Below are positions 6,685-13,997 of a stretch of 64,000 nucleotides of DNA, piece by piece. The notes beneath the pieces are model-generated. The model made no database searches. It was not told the DNA's origin and worked only from the letters and a program-made list of their open reading frames with translations. Each line of letters begins with the position of its first letter. Positions within the stretch are counted from its first letter, which is position 1. Position numbers and translations under genes: made by a program. Origin of the DNA: an uncultured Collinsella sp. (lineage in GTDB: Bacteria > Actinomycetota > Coriobacteriia > Coriobacteriales > Coriobacteriaceae). Location of the stretch: the NCBI GenBank assembly GCA_958413895.1, contig CATYVQ010000010.1, forward strand, positions 1 to 64,000, given 5' to 3'.

Positions 6685-7113
6685 TAGGTCGGATGTGAAA
6701 GCCGGACCGCAGAGGTATCGAGCGCACGCGGCCAGGGCCTCGAGGGCGCCTGGCGGGTAGGGAGATCCGAGCATGAGGCAGGACAACGCGCAGGCCCGCG
6801 AAAGGCTCACGAGCTCCCCCGCGACGCGGCAGACCCTCGGCTGCCCCTTGTAAAGGATGTAGAAGACACGGTCGAGGTCCGACGGTTCGACCAGGCTGTA
6901 CCGGCAGTCCGCGTACGGTGCGCAGCCCCTCCCGCGCGGGTCGCCGTCCGAGTCCTCATCCGGCTCATGATGGCGCACCTCGACCCAAAGGCCCTCCAAC
7001 ACATCGTCGAACCCGAAATCGAGCTCCGCCTGGACGCTCTCGCCGAACGCATCGCCCCGGGCGAGCTCCGGCACCTTCGTCACACGGCCGCCCAGCCACT
7101 CAATCTCTGTCAT
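6679..7113 (-). CDS. Hypothetical protein, about 144 aa, 3' end set by the IS repeat
   Basis: Not recognised. Translation from the ATG at 7113 gives MTEIEWLGGRVTKVPELARG and continues through FGFDDVLEGLWVEVRHHEPD, an acidic and plausible globular sequence, to FTSDLI. A GTG at 7143 would add ten residues; neither start has a clear ribosome site. The last codons and TGA fall in the right inverted repeat of the neighbouring insertion sequence, so the native C-terminus may have been longer. Its GC content matches the following mobile-element-type genes. Confidence 0.5.
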   Translation of the reverse strand: MTEIEWLGGRVTKVPELARGDAFGESVQAELDFGFDDVLEGLWVEVRHHEPDEDSDGDPRGRGCAPYADCRYSLVEPSDLDRVFYILYKGQPRVCRVAGELVSLSRACALSCLMLGSPYPPGALEALAACARYLCGPAFTSDLI

Positions 7114-7143
7114 CGCGCGCGTGGTGTAAGCCCCTTCCGACAC

Positions 7144-7622
7144 GGGATTGTCAGCTCAACCCGACCCTTACCCATACGGACGAACATAACTCGCCAGGGG
7201 AAGCCCCTGAAGGCCGTGCGCCACAACATGAGGCCGAATCCGCCCCCGGCTGGACAGGCCAACAACGAAGGAGCACACGGAACCGGCGCGGCGTTACAAC
7301 CGTCCCGGCAAGCGTGTCACTTGGCCAAGTCATGATGCCGACAAACCCGGAAATGCTCCAACGGAGCGCCGAACGAGCGTAACAATATAAAGCCGTGCAA
7401 CACGCGTTGGACGACCAGAACATCCCAAACAAAGGCCTGTCGGTCCCACCTTCAAGCCCAATAGCAAAATGTGCATCAGCGGATTTGCAGCGATACAAGT
7501 CTCAACCGTCACCGTCACACCGCAGCGCGCCTAGTCCCACTCATCCTACTGCAAATGTCCCAGAACGAGAAAACGACCAGCTTAACATGCCACCCTTTAT
7601 ATCCGCACGCGCGTAATTCAAC
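7144..7622. other. Gene-free stretch
   Basis: No frame in these 480 bases has a convincing start, ribosome site and protein-like sequence. A weak AT-rich patch (AACAATATAAAG near 7380) could hold a promoter for the reverse-strand gene. Nothing else is seen. Confidence 0.4.
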
Positions 7623-8249
7623 TCATAAGGACCGGCTATCCCTTACCTGTGACACAATCTCAAACGCACAGAACAGAATCATCAGTCCAATCATCGCACA
7701 AGAGGCAGCCGAACCTTCAAGCACTATTCCACAAAGAACAATCTCCGCGCCGCCAATAAGAACTGTTATCAGGCGCTCTGCCTTTTTGCTCTCGCCGCTC
7801 GCATAAAAAGGCGGCAAAGCGCACAAGATCACATATAGCCCGGGAAGGGAATACAGGATCGATAGTCCAAGCCCCCCATCAACCGCAGTGCTTTGCGTAA
7901 GAATCAACTGAACCCAAACGGCAATTATCACTGAGCAGGTTGTCGATAAAAGAAGACTGGAAATATAGCACGCAACAAAGTCCCGTCGCATTCGAGCAGA
8001 GAAATCCGCGAACTCTCTTCGCCGCGTGGAAACAATAAGGTACACAGAAATTGCAATAGAACCAATCAGAGAAAACAGCGGAACAACCAGCAATTCAAGC
8101 TTATTACCCCATCGATCAACCACACCCCCACTCCAATGAGCGGGAATTGTATCAGGGAGGACTGACCAAGCCGCCCATAGAATCAGAAATGGAAGAATAG
8201 AGAGGATGAAAGATGATGACACTGCAGTAAATTTTTTTGAGGCTCTCAT
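7623..8249 (-). CDS. DUF1648 (SdpI-like) membrane protein
   Basis: The ATG at 8249 has AAGGAG 10 bases upstream and is preferred to the frame start at 8276, which has no ribosome site. About 208 residues, beginning MRASKKFTAVSSSFILSILP. The N-terminal segment LPDTIPAHWSGGVVDRWGNK is the DUF1648 motif found before the SdpI domain of peptide-immunity and regulatory membrane proteins. About six membrane segments are predicted. It is transcribed divergently from a truncated peptide-precursor leader at 8448, across an AT-rich gap, which makes an immunity role possible but unproven. AT-rich relative to the genes on both sides. Confidence 0.7.
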   Translation of the reverse strand: MRASKKFTAVSSSFILSILPFLILWAAWSVLPDTIPAHWSGGVVDRWGNKLELLVVPLFSLIGSIAISVYLIVSTRRREFADFSARMRRDFVACYISSLLLSTTCSVIIAVWVQLILTQSTAVDGGLGLSILYSLPGLYVILCALPPFYASGESKKAERLITVLIGGAEIVLCGIVLEGSAASCAMIGLMILFCAFEIVSQVRDSRSL

Positions 8250-8708
8250 CGATTCCGCATCTCCTTGCGCGCCCACATTCCACTCCGCCTTAAATCAAGT
8301 TTAAATAAAAACTTGAATGCAAATTTGTTTTAATTAGTATGGAAACTATATCCATTTAGTTCTAATTTGTTCGTAGTATCAAATCGATACCGACACTAGC
8401 GTGACACAGTCTTTCAAGACAGCTATTCAACATTGGTGGTCACCGCTATGGACAATGTGAACCACCTAAACGAACTCTCAATACAGTCCCAGCTTAGCAC
8501 CCTTGAAAAACTGGTCGCGGACGCGGAACAATCTACCGACGCAAGACGCGATTTCGAAGCTCAGCCTCGTGCCGTATTCCAGAAATATGGAATTACAGCC
8601 CTCCAAATCAAAGCGGGAAATCGAAAAGTCTCTGTACGAACTGGTGGAGTCAACCGAAAAGGAGGCGCGTGTCCCCGTTGCACGCGCAGTATATCGTCGT
8701 ATCCAGCC

Positions 8709-8737
8709 CCCACCGTCCGAGGCGCTTGGACGGTGGG
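8709..8737. repeat. Perfect 10-bp hairpin
   Basis: CCCACCGTCC and GGACGGTGGG flank nine bases. There is no T-tract on either strand, so termination is uncertain. It marks the junction where AT-rich sequence gives way to GC-rich sequence. Confidence 0.5.
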
Positions 8738-8759
8738 AGTTCCGCATCCCCGGGAAAGG

Positions 8760-8787
8760 AAAAGCGCGGCCCATCCGGACCGCGCCC
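8760..8787 (-). terminator. Terminator after 8804-9400
   Basis: On the reverse strand GCGCGG/CCGCGC form a stem around TCCGGATGGG, followed by CTTTTCC, 17 bases beyond the stop codon. Confidence 0.65.
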
Positions 8788-8803
8788 GCGCCCTCCTCCC
8801 ATT

Positions 8804-9400
8804 TCACCCCGCGACGTAAACCGTCCGGCCCGTCTCGCAGTCGATGGTCTCGGCATCCCCGAACCCAACCCGGACGGCAGCCCATCCGCCGGCGCCCGCC
8901 AACGCATCGGCCTCGGACCTCGCGGCGGCGATGAGTCGCTCGAGCTTTGCCGATCCGGCCGGCGCGGTCCCCACCTCGAACGCGCCGCCGTCGCCGCCCG
9001 ACTCGTACTCGATGACGACTGTCGAGCCGAGAGCCTCCTCGAGGGTCTCGGGCAGGCCGCCCATGTCGGCGAGGACGTGCCCGGCGACCGTGGCCAGCGG
9101 GTAGCGGGCCATCCCGGACGCCGCCGAGCGGCCGGCCATGCGGAGCAAGCCGGCGGCCTCGAGCGCCTCGAGGAGCGCCGCGGGCACGTCGGCGTCGATG
9201 GCGATGTTGCCGCGTCCGCGGCACCACTCGGCCGCCGCCGGCCCGTTCGCCGTGAGCACGCCCCACTCGGCCATGTAGCCCTCGGAGCGCGGGTTCGTGG
9301 CGTCGAGGAGGAGGACGGCCAGGCCGCCGCCCACGTACTCATCGGCCACGAGGGCGAGGCGGACCGCCTCGCCCATGGAGTCGAACTCGACCGTGACCAT
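8804..9400 (-). CDS. Hypothetical protein, mobile-element cargo, 198 aa
   Basis: The ATG at 9400 has a strong GGAGGAGG site upstream. The protein starts MVTVEFDSMGEAVRLALVAD and is acidic, with alternating helices and strands, including IDADVPAALLEALEAAGLLR and a C-terminal GFGDAETIDCETGRTVYVAG. No family is recognised. It starts four bases after the stop of the DUF2958 gene, so the two form an operon ending at a terminator. The very high GC and the DUF2958 partner suggest an integrative or conjugative element origin. Confidence 0.6.
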   Translation of the reverse strand: MVTVEFDSMGEAVRLALVADEYVGGGLAVLLLDATNPRSEGYMAEWGVLTANGPAAAEWCRGRGNIAIDADVPAALLEALEAAGLLRMAGRSAASGMARYPLATVAGHVLADMGGLPETLEEALGSTVVIEYESGGDGGAFEVGTAPAGSAKLERLIAAARSEADALAGAGGWAAVRVGFGDAETIDCETGRTVYVAG

Positions 9401-9404
9401 GCGG

Positions 9405-9704
9405 CTACCTCCTCCTGACGGCGCTGAGCGGCTTCGGGGAGAAGTGCTCGTCGCGCTCGACGGCGGCAAACCCCATCTGGCGGTTCAGCTCGGCCATCTC
9501 CTTGATGCTGAAGTAGCCGAGCTCGTCGTCGTAGCCCTCGACGAGGCCGAACGCCTCGTCCGTTCCGTCGAACTCGAGCAGCCACCAGTCCCATCCGTTC
9601 ACGCACGAGAAGTAGTGGGCGTAGACTGTGGGGTCCTCTGCCCCGTCCTGCTCGTAGAGCCTCGGCACCGTCTTGGCGATTTCCTCGGTCATCAGCTGCT
9701 GCAT
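9405..9704 (-). CDS. DUF2958 domain protein
   Basis: The ATG at 9704 has GGAGGAAG seven bases upstream; 99 residues. The signature is clear: VPRLYEQDGAEDPTVYAHYF, then NGWDWWLLEFDGTDEAFGLV and DELGYFSIKEMAELN. This matches DUF2958, small proteins common on plasmids and conjugative elements whose role is unknown. It is the first gene of a two-gene operon with 8804-9400. Confidence 0.8.
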   Translation of the reverse strand: MQQLMTEEIAKTVPRLYEQDGAEDPTVYAHYFSCVNGWDWWLLEFDGTDEAFGLVEGYDDELGYFSIKEMAELNRQMGFAAVERDEHFSPKPLSAVRRR

Positions 9705-9719
9705 GTCTTCCTCCGTTCC

Positions 9720-10022
9720 GGGCAACCTGCCCTCAACATCTCGCCCCTGCGGGCAAAGCTGAATGGCGACGCCGTGCGTCGTCGTCGGCTTTGCTCCCTG
9801 CAAAGCCGCACCGGAGCGAAGGCGGGTCAAGGGAGGTCCATGACGACCTCCACCAACCGGAGCGGAGCGGAGGTTTGTGCGGGGTCTCATGGGCCCCCTT
9901 GACGCGGCGTAGCGGAGGTGCCACCCGGCCGCGGAGCCGTGGCCGATTCACGGCGGACGCCGGCAGCCCACGCCCAACATCGATACCATCTGAACCGCTA
10001 TTCACTTTTCGAGAGGAGCCAT
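9720..10022. other. Structured GC-rich gap between divergent cassettes
   Basis: No gene is seen. Inverted sequences include GGTCAAGGG (about 9828) against CCCTTGAC (about 9896), CCGCAC (about 9806) against GTGCGG (about 9874), and the hairpin GGAGGTCC/ACGACCTCC near 9834-9855. The region holds the start signals of the flanking genes and could contain a transfer origin or regulatory RNA of a lost element; that is conjecture. Confidence 0.35.
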
Positions 10023-10217
10023 ATGGAACTCGAAGACATCGTCTACGAGCTCGCCTGCCTTCATGAGTCGATGCTCTTTTGCTGCGAGAACCGGTCCGGC
10101 AAGGAGGACCCGGTCTTCGCGCATTACTACATGGCGCTGGGAAGGATTGTCAGGGACCTCGAAGAGGCCGAGCGGCGCATCCGGACCGAAACGGCCGGCG
10201 CTGAATCCCGTCAATAG
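10023..10217 (+). CDS. Small acidic protein, 64 aa
   Basis: The ATG at 10023 is preceded by GAGAGGAG. The sequence MELEDIVYELACLHESMLFC is followed by a predominantly helical region (YYMALGRIVRDLEEAERRIR). No family is recognised. A terminator follows immediately, so it is a monocistronic unit. Its setting next to the DUF2958 operon suggests mobile-element cargo. Confidence 0.6.
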   Translation: MELEDIVYELACLHESMLFCCENRSGKEDPVFAHYYMALGRIVRDLEEAERRIRTETAGAESRQ

Positions 10218-10221
10218 AAAA

Positions 10222-10254
10222 CGCCCCTGCAATTTTACTGCCGGGGCATTTTTT
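10222..10254. terminator. Bidirectional terminator
   Basis: GCCCC and GGGGC enclose TGCAATTTTACTGCC, followed by ATTTTTT on the forward strand. It serves the gene ending at 10217 and overlaps the stop codon of the reverse-strand DUF4268 gene. Confidence 0.7.
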
Positions 10255-11185
10255 AGAGCTCGATCTCCGCGATTATTTTTTTCATCTCGATGGCCCATCC
10301 GAGCTGTTCCTCGATGTACCCCGGCCATGCGTCCTGGTGGCCCTTGATGGGGTGGCCCGCCTTGTAGAAGCGCAGCCCCGATGCCTTTTTCGCATCGAAG
10401 GTCACCGCCGCCAGCCCGAGGCGCTCCTCGAAGATCCCGCTGTTGGCGATGGCGCGGTGCCCGATCTCTTTGTCGTCGTCCACGTACAGCTCGATGCCCG
10501 TGCGGCCCTTTTGCGTATCGATGAGCAGGGCGAGATGGTATGCCGAGACCCCCAGGCGAAGCGTCGACCAATGGTCCTTGCTGGGCTTCTGCGGGCTGAA
10601 CTCCTTGAGGAACTCCGGATGGCCGCCTGCCACATCGCGGTAGGCCGTCCAGTACGCCAGCTTGACCTTTTCGGTCTCGCTGAGCCCCTCGGAGAGCTTC
10701 ACGGTCTTGGTCCACTCGTTCGGCTGCTCGACCACGCCGAAGCGCGGGGCGGGCAGGGAACCCCCGATCTTCCAGAGCTCGACCTCGACCAGGAAGAACC
10801 CGAAGTCGCTGTCGGTGTGCTGGTTGAGCCACTCGATGGCCTGGCGATGCTCGTCGCGGGCGTGCGCCACGACCCAGATGACGACCTCGGCGCCCTTGCC
10901 GGCGGCATACGTGATCACCTTGCCGAGATGATCGTGGTTGGTGTCCTCGAGCTGGTTCTCAATGATCACCTTGCGGCCCGTACCGGACTCCTGCGCGTAG
11001 ATATCCACGTTGAACGAGCCGACCGACGACTCCGTCTCTATTAGCTCGAGCTCGATTCCGACCGCCATCCCGAGGGTTGCGAGATTCTGCTCCTCGGCCA
11101 GCCACTTGGTGAAGTCGTGGGCCTCATGCGGCCACACCTCGCGCAGGGGAACCTTCTGAATGGTGTCCAGGTTATAAGTCTTCAT
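10253..11185 (-). CDS. DUF4268 domain protein with nuclease-like N-terminus
   Basis: 310 residues from the ATG at 11185. Residues about 30-130 contain GSFNVDIYAQESGTGRKVII followed by ENQLEDTNHDHLGKVITYAA, the D...E-x-Q pattern of a PD-(D/E)XK-like fold with the characteristic H-x-H-L-G-K-x-x-T-Y motif. The C-terminal 140 residues fit DUF4268 (HWSTLRLGVSAYHLALLIDT). Such proteins are scattered in accessory regions and have been suggested to act in DNA defence, without firm proof. The gene stands alone, ending at a shared terminator. Confidence 0.8.
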   Translation of the reverse strand: MKTYNLDTIQKVPLREVWPHEAHDFTKWLAEEQNLATLGMAVGIELELIETESSVGSFNVDIYAQESGTGRKVIIENQLEDTNHDHLGKVITYAAGKGAEVVIWVVAHARDEHRQAIEWLNQHTDSDFGFFLVEVELWKIGGSLPAPRFGVVEQPNEWTKTVKLSEGLSETEKVKLAYWTAYRDVAGGHPEFLKEFSPQKPSKDHWSTLRLGVSAYHLALLIDTQKGRTGIELYVDDDKEIGHRAIANSGIFEERLGLAAVTFDAKKASGLRFYKAGHPIKGHQDAWPGYIEEQLGWAIEMKKIIAEIEL

Positions 11186-11379
11186 CCGTCACCCTCTCGA
11201 CCGATAATCTGGCACCATTGTAGAGCCTCTCGCCATCAAACGACCGTAGCAGGAGCCCACGACGTTCGTCGACGTCCTTCAGCTCGCACGGGTACACGAA
11301 TAGCAAAATATATCTCTTCTTAGTCATGCGGTTTGCCTTCCCTTGAAAAACGAACCACTCGATCCGCGGAGAGGCGCTA

Positions 11380-11664
11380 TCAGGTGCCGTTCGTCAACGA
11401 CGCGGCGATTATGTCGCTGTCCGTGAAGACGAAACTGATGAGCTCATCTTCCCAAGGCTCGCGCTCCTGCTCCTCCTCGGCCTCCTCGAACGTCATCGGC
11501 ATCTCGCGCGCTCCCGAAAACTCGTGGCAGATAGCGTAGAGACGAGAGGGCCTATCAGCCCACTTATCAGCCGGTCGGCCAAAAGCGTCGTACTGCCGCA
11601 GCTCATCCCCAACATCGCGCCAGATTGTTCGATACCAACCCGTTAACGATAGGGTCAAGAGCAC
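11380..11664 (-). CDS. Possible hypothetical protein or fragment, 94 aa
   Basis: The frame opens with GTG and includes RQYDAFGRPADKWADRPSRL and EMPMTFEEAEEEQEREPWED, which look protein-like and acidic. No ribosome site or family is recognised. It may be the tail of a broken gene. Confidence 0.3.
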   Translation of the reverse strand: MLLTLSLTGWYRTIWRDVGDELRQYDAFGRPADKWADRPSRLYAICHEFSGAREMPMTFEEAEEEQEREPWEDELISFVFTDSDIIAASLTNGT

Positions 11665-12051
11665 CGTAGACCGTATTCATATAGCGGCGCCTTTGTTACA
11701 GCTCAGATGTCACCATTTTAGATAATGGGCGTAGCGACCCGAATCTCATTTCAGGCCAATTCGACCAAGAGCAATCTACGGTCTTGTAACCGCCTCTTTC
11801 CAAATAAGGCCCGCCCCCGGTGGGGCCCCACCCATGCCCACGGCATAGGCCCGCCAGAGCTAGAGGGACTTCGTCATTCTTGTCTGGTAACTCTCAAATA
11901 AAGCGCAGAAAGCGTGGAGGAGCGCCGAACGATCCTGCTGAACTCATCGCCAACCGGCGTCAACCAGTGTGGAGATGGTTCAAGCAGGCATCCTGTTCGA
12001 AAAATGCCGTAATTAATTGATTTCGACCAAAATTCGACCAAGATTGAAAGT

Positions 12052-12091
12052 CAAAAAAGAAAACAGCCCAGAGGAACAATGCCTCTGAGCT
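12052..12091 (-). terminator. Terminator of the tRNA-fMet gene
   Basis: Reverse strand: AGCTCAGAGG and CCTCTGGGCT form a stem around CATTGTT, followed by GTTTTCTTTTTT. It lies 12 bases after the tRNA 3' end. Confidence 0.85.
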
Positions 12092-12102
12092 GCTAAAAGT
12101 CT

Positions 12103-12179
12103 TGGTCGCGGGGGCAGGATTTGAACCTACGACCTCCGGGTTATGAGCCCGGCGAGCTACCAGACTGCTCCACCCCGCA
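12103..12179 (-). tRNA. Initiator tRNA-fMet (CAT)
   Basis: The 77-base gene reads TGCGGGGTGGAGCAGTCTGG at its 5' end and has the anticodon arm GGGCTCATAACCC. The three G-C pairs next to the loop and the non-Watson-Crick 1-72 pair are initiator features. CCA is encoded. Its 3' end faces the accessory region. Confidence 0.93.
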
Positions 12180-12376
12180 ATGTCTGGGCGCCTCATGTGC
12201 GCAAGAAAGAATATTACACGGGAGTTCGGTAAACGGCAAGGAAAATCTCGTAGAGCATAATTCCTTCATATTTAAAACCCCTCAGCCCCTATCACCGTAA
12301 ACGAATCGCAGCCGAGCGCCGTCGACGGCACGTATACAATGGTGCGCGTCCTTTTATGCCAACACCGGGAGTAGAC

Positions 12377-13150
12377 ATGCTGCTCGCTATCGATATGGGA
12401 AATACGCAGACGGCCATGGGCCTGTTTGACGGAGACGAGCTGGTGCAGTCGTGGCGCATGCCCACCGACCGCTCTTATACCGCCGACGAGATCCATGTGC
12501 GCCTGATGGGTTTCTTTAAGATGTACGGCCTTTCGCTCGACGCGGTCGACGCGATCGCCTTTGCGGGCGTGGTGCCGCAGCTCTCGCGCGAATGGCACGC
12601 CGTGGCCGACCGCATTGCCGCAGACGCCATCGTCATCGGACCGCAGACGGCCGCGGTGACCAAACTGCGCGCGGCGCGTCCCCAGGCCGTAGGTGCCGAC
12701 CGCGTCGCTAACGCCGTTGCGGCCGAAACTTTCTACGGCGCGCCGGCAATCGTGGTGGACTTTGGCACCGCGACCAATATCGACGTCATCGATGAGGACG
12801 GTTATTACATTGGTGGAGCGATTGCGCCGGGCATCCGCATTTCGATGGACGCGCTCGCCGCCCGAGCCGCCAAGCTCGCCAGCGTTCCGCTCGAGGCGCC
12901 CGAGCACGCCATCGGCCGCGATACCGAGGAGTGCATCAAGGTCGGCGCCGTAACGGGCGCCGCCGCAATGGCTGAGGGCCTAGTCGCGCGCATGAAGCGC
13001 GAGCTGGGCCGCGAGGACGCCACCGTTATCGCCACGGGCGGTCTCGCCAGCATCGTCGCCGATTCGACCGACGCCTTCGACGTGGTCGACGGACAGCTCA
13101 CCATCAAGGGTATCTGCGAAATCTACCGCCGCATGCAGGAGCTGGGATAG
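12377..13150 (+). CDS. coaX: Type III pantothenate kinase
   Basis: Phosphorylates pantothenate in the first step of coenzyme A synthesis, in the cytoplasm. The ATG at 12377 with GGGAG six bases upstream gives 257 residues, the usual length. The ASKHA-fold motifs are present: IDMGNTQTAMGLFD (phosphate loop, about residues 4-17), QAVGADRVANAVAA (about 103-116), VDFGTATNIDVID (about 124-136) and a C-terminal ATGGLAS. It stands alone, convergent with the birA-like gene, with tRNA-fMet upstream on the other strand. A start at 12356 is possible but lacks a ribosome site. Confidence 0.95.
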   Translation: MLLAIDMGNTQTAMGLFDGDELVQSWRMPTDRSYTADEIHVRLMGFFKMYGLSLDAVDAIAFAGVVPQLSREWHAVADRIAADAIVIGPQTAAVTKLRAARPQAVGADRVANAVAAETFYGAPAIVVDFGTATNIDVIDEDGYYIGGAIAPGIRISMDALAARAAKLASVPLEAPEHAIGRDTEECIKVGAVTGAAAMAEGLVARMKRELGREDATVIATGGLASIVADSTDAFDVVDGQLTIKGICEIYRRMQELG

Positions 13151-13204
13151 AGCAGGGGCTTAAGTCAAGCACGCCCGATGCCACAGTCCCCGCAAATGCT
13201 CGCC

Positions 13205-13262
13205 AAGCCTATCCCCCAGATAGGCGAAACCCTCCCCGGCACAGGCCGAGGAGGGTCTTGTT
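13205..13262. terminator. Convergent terminator hairpins
   Basis: GCCTATC/GATAGGC and ACCCTCC/GGAGGGT form two hairpins between the convergent coaX and birA-like genes. T-tracts are weak on both strands. Confidence 0.5.
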
Positions 13263-13295
13263 GTCATCGTTGTCTTTGAGCGCTGGCGCCTCGCG

Positions 13296-13997
13296 CTACA
13301 GTCCGCGAATTCGTACAGCCTCGGGCGGAAACTCTTGCTCGCCGGCATCGGTCTTGATGGTCGCACGACCCCAGATGTCCAGGCCCGCAAACACACCGAC
13401 CGCAAGCGGCAAGCCGTTGGGCGACACCGCCGCAACTTGGCGGCCCAGCAGCGGCACCATGTCGAAGTACTCGCCCAGCACGGGAGCCAGCGGACCGGCA
13501 GCGCCCTGCGGCGTGTTGGCAACAACCGCCCAGGTGTCCACACGGGTCAGCACGGCGGCGGCCAACTCCTCGACCAGCGCTTCGTCGGCCGCATCCACAC
13601 CGAGCTCGCTCAACGCCGAAAGCTCAATATCCACCGTCACGGCACCGAACATGCCCGCGGCACCGGCACCGCCGTTCACGGTAACGCGCGCGAACGACGT
13701 CTCAAATGCGGGCGCGCCGCACACAATGTCGCTCGGCCACTGGATACCCACCTTACCGGCAAGGCCCAACCCCGGCGTCGATGCCGTGCCCACGAGCGCG
13801 TCCATCATGCCCATCGCGGCCACAAACGGCAGGCCGTGGAAGGCATGCATGTTCACATCCGGGCGCACGACCAGCGAAAACGTCAACGATGCCTCGCCCG
13901 CGCTCCAAGCGCACCAGCCCGCGGACGCACCCTCGCGGCCCGCGTCACGCGCCGCGTCAAGCTCGGTACCGGCGGCAACAGCATTCATCTCGATCAT
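13296..13997 (-). CDS. Biotin-protein ligase-like protein
   Basis: 233 residues. The catalytic-domain order of BirA is recognisable: GWCAWSAGEASLTFSLVVRP, GIQWPSDIVC (the KWPNDI-type motif, with Gln for Lys and Ser for Asn), and a C-terminal barrel ILGEYF-like region ending VGVFAGLDIWGRATIKTD. The N-terminal winged helix and a clear GRGRxGR biotin-binding loop are missing, so it is either a short, diverged ligase or a relative with another role. The ATG follows the stop of folP-folK without a gap (TAGATG), implying translational coupling. Confidence 0.65.
   Translation of the reverse strand: MIEMNAVAAGTELDAARDAGREGASAGWCAWSAGEASLTFSLVVRPDVNMHAFHGLPFVAAMGMMDALVGTASTPGLGLAGKVGIQWPSDIVCGAPAFETSFARVTVNGGAGAAGMFGAVTVDIELSALSELGVDAADEALVEELAAAVLTRVDTWAVVANTPQGAAGPLAPVLGEYFDMVPLLGRQVAAVSPNGLPLAVGVFAGLDIWGRATIKTDAGEQEFPPEAVRIRGL

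Larger units (their letters stand above)
8448..8819 (+). pseudogene. Truncated RiPP-type precursor with nitrile-hydratase-like leader
   Basis: The start reads MDNVNHLNELSIQSQLSTLE, then LVADAEQSTDARRDFEAQPRAV and FQKYGI. The pattern LEKL...D..ARRDFEAQPRAVFQKYGI matches nitrile-hydratase-like leader peptides (NHLP), where RARLLADPRAALAEYGI is usual. After KYGI the leader frame becomes low-quality sequence, while the +1 frame carries a helix-like run (REIEKSLYELVESTEKEA), suggesting a one-base shift. At about 8660 the composition changes abruptly to GC-rich and both frames run into the next gene, so the original 3' end is gone. The ATG lacks a strong ribosome site; a TTG at 8433 is an alternative. 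Confidence 0.5.
11186..12102. other. Mostly gene-free island edge next to tRNA-fMet
   Basis: Apart from the weak frame at 11380-11664, no gene is supported. A 13-base direct repeat AATTCGACCAAGA occurs at 11758-11770 and 12031-12043. The region adjoins the 3' end of the tRNA gene, a common integration site, and may be the scarred end of an island. Confidence 0.4.

Noticed and set aside
7151..7498. Reverse-strand 115-codon frame
   Set aside because: Cys/Ser/Arg-rich composition with no domain or ribosome site; considered chance.
11820..12020. Forward 66-codon frame before tRNA-fMet
   Set aside because: Short, no start signal, no recognisable family; may be remnant sequence but cannot be supported.
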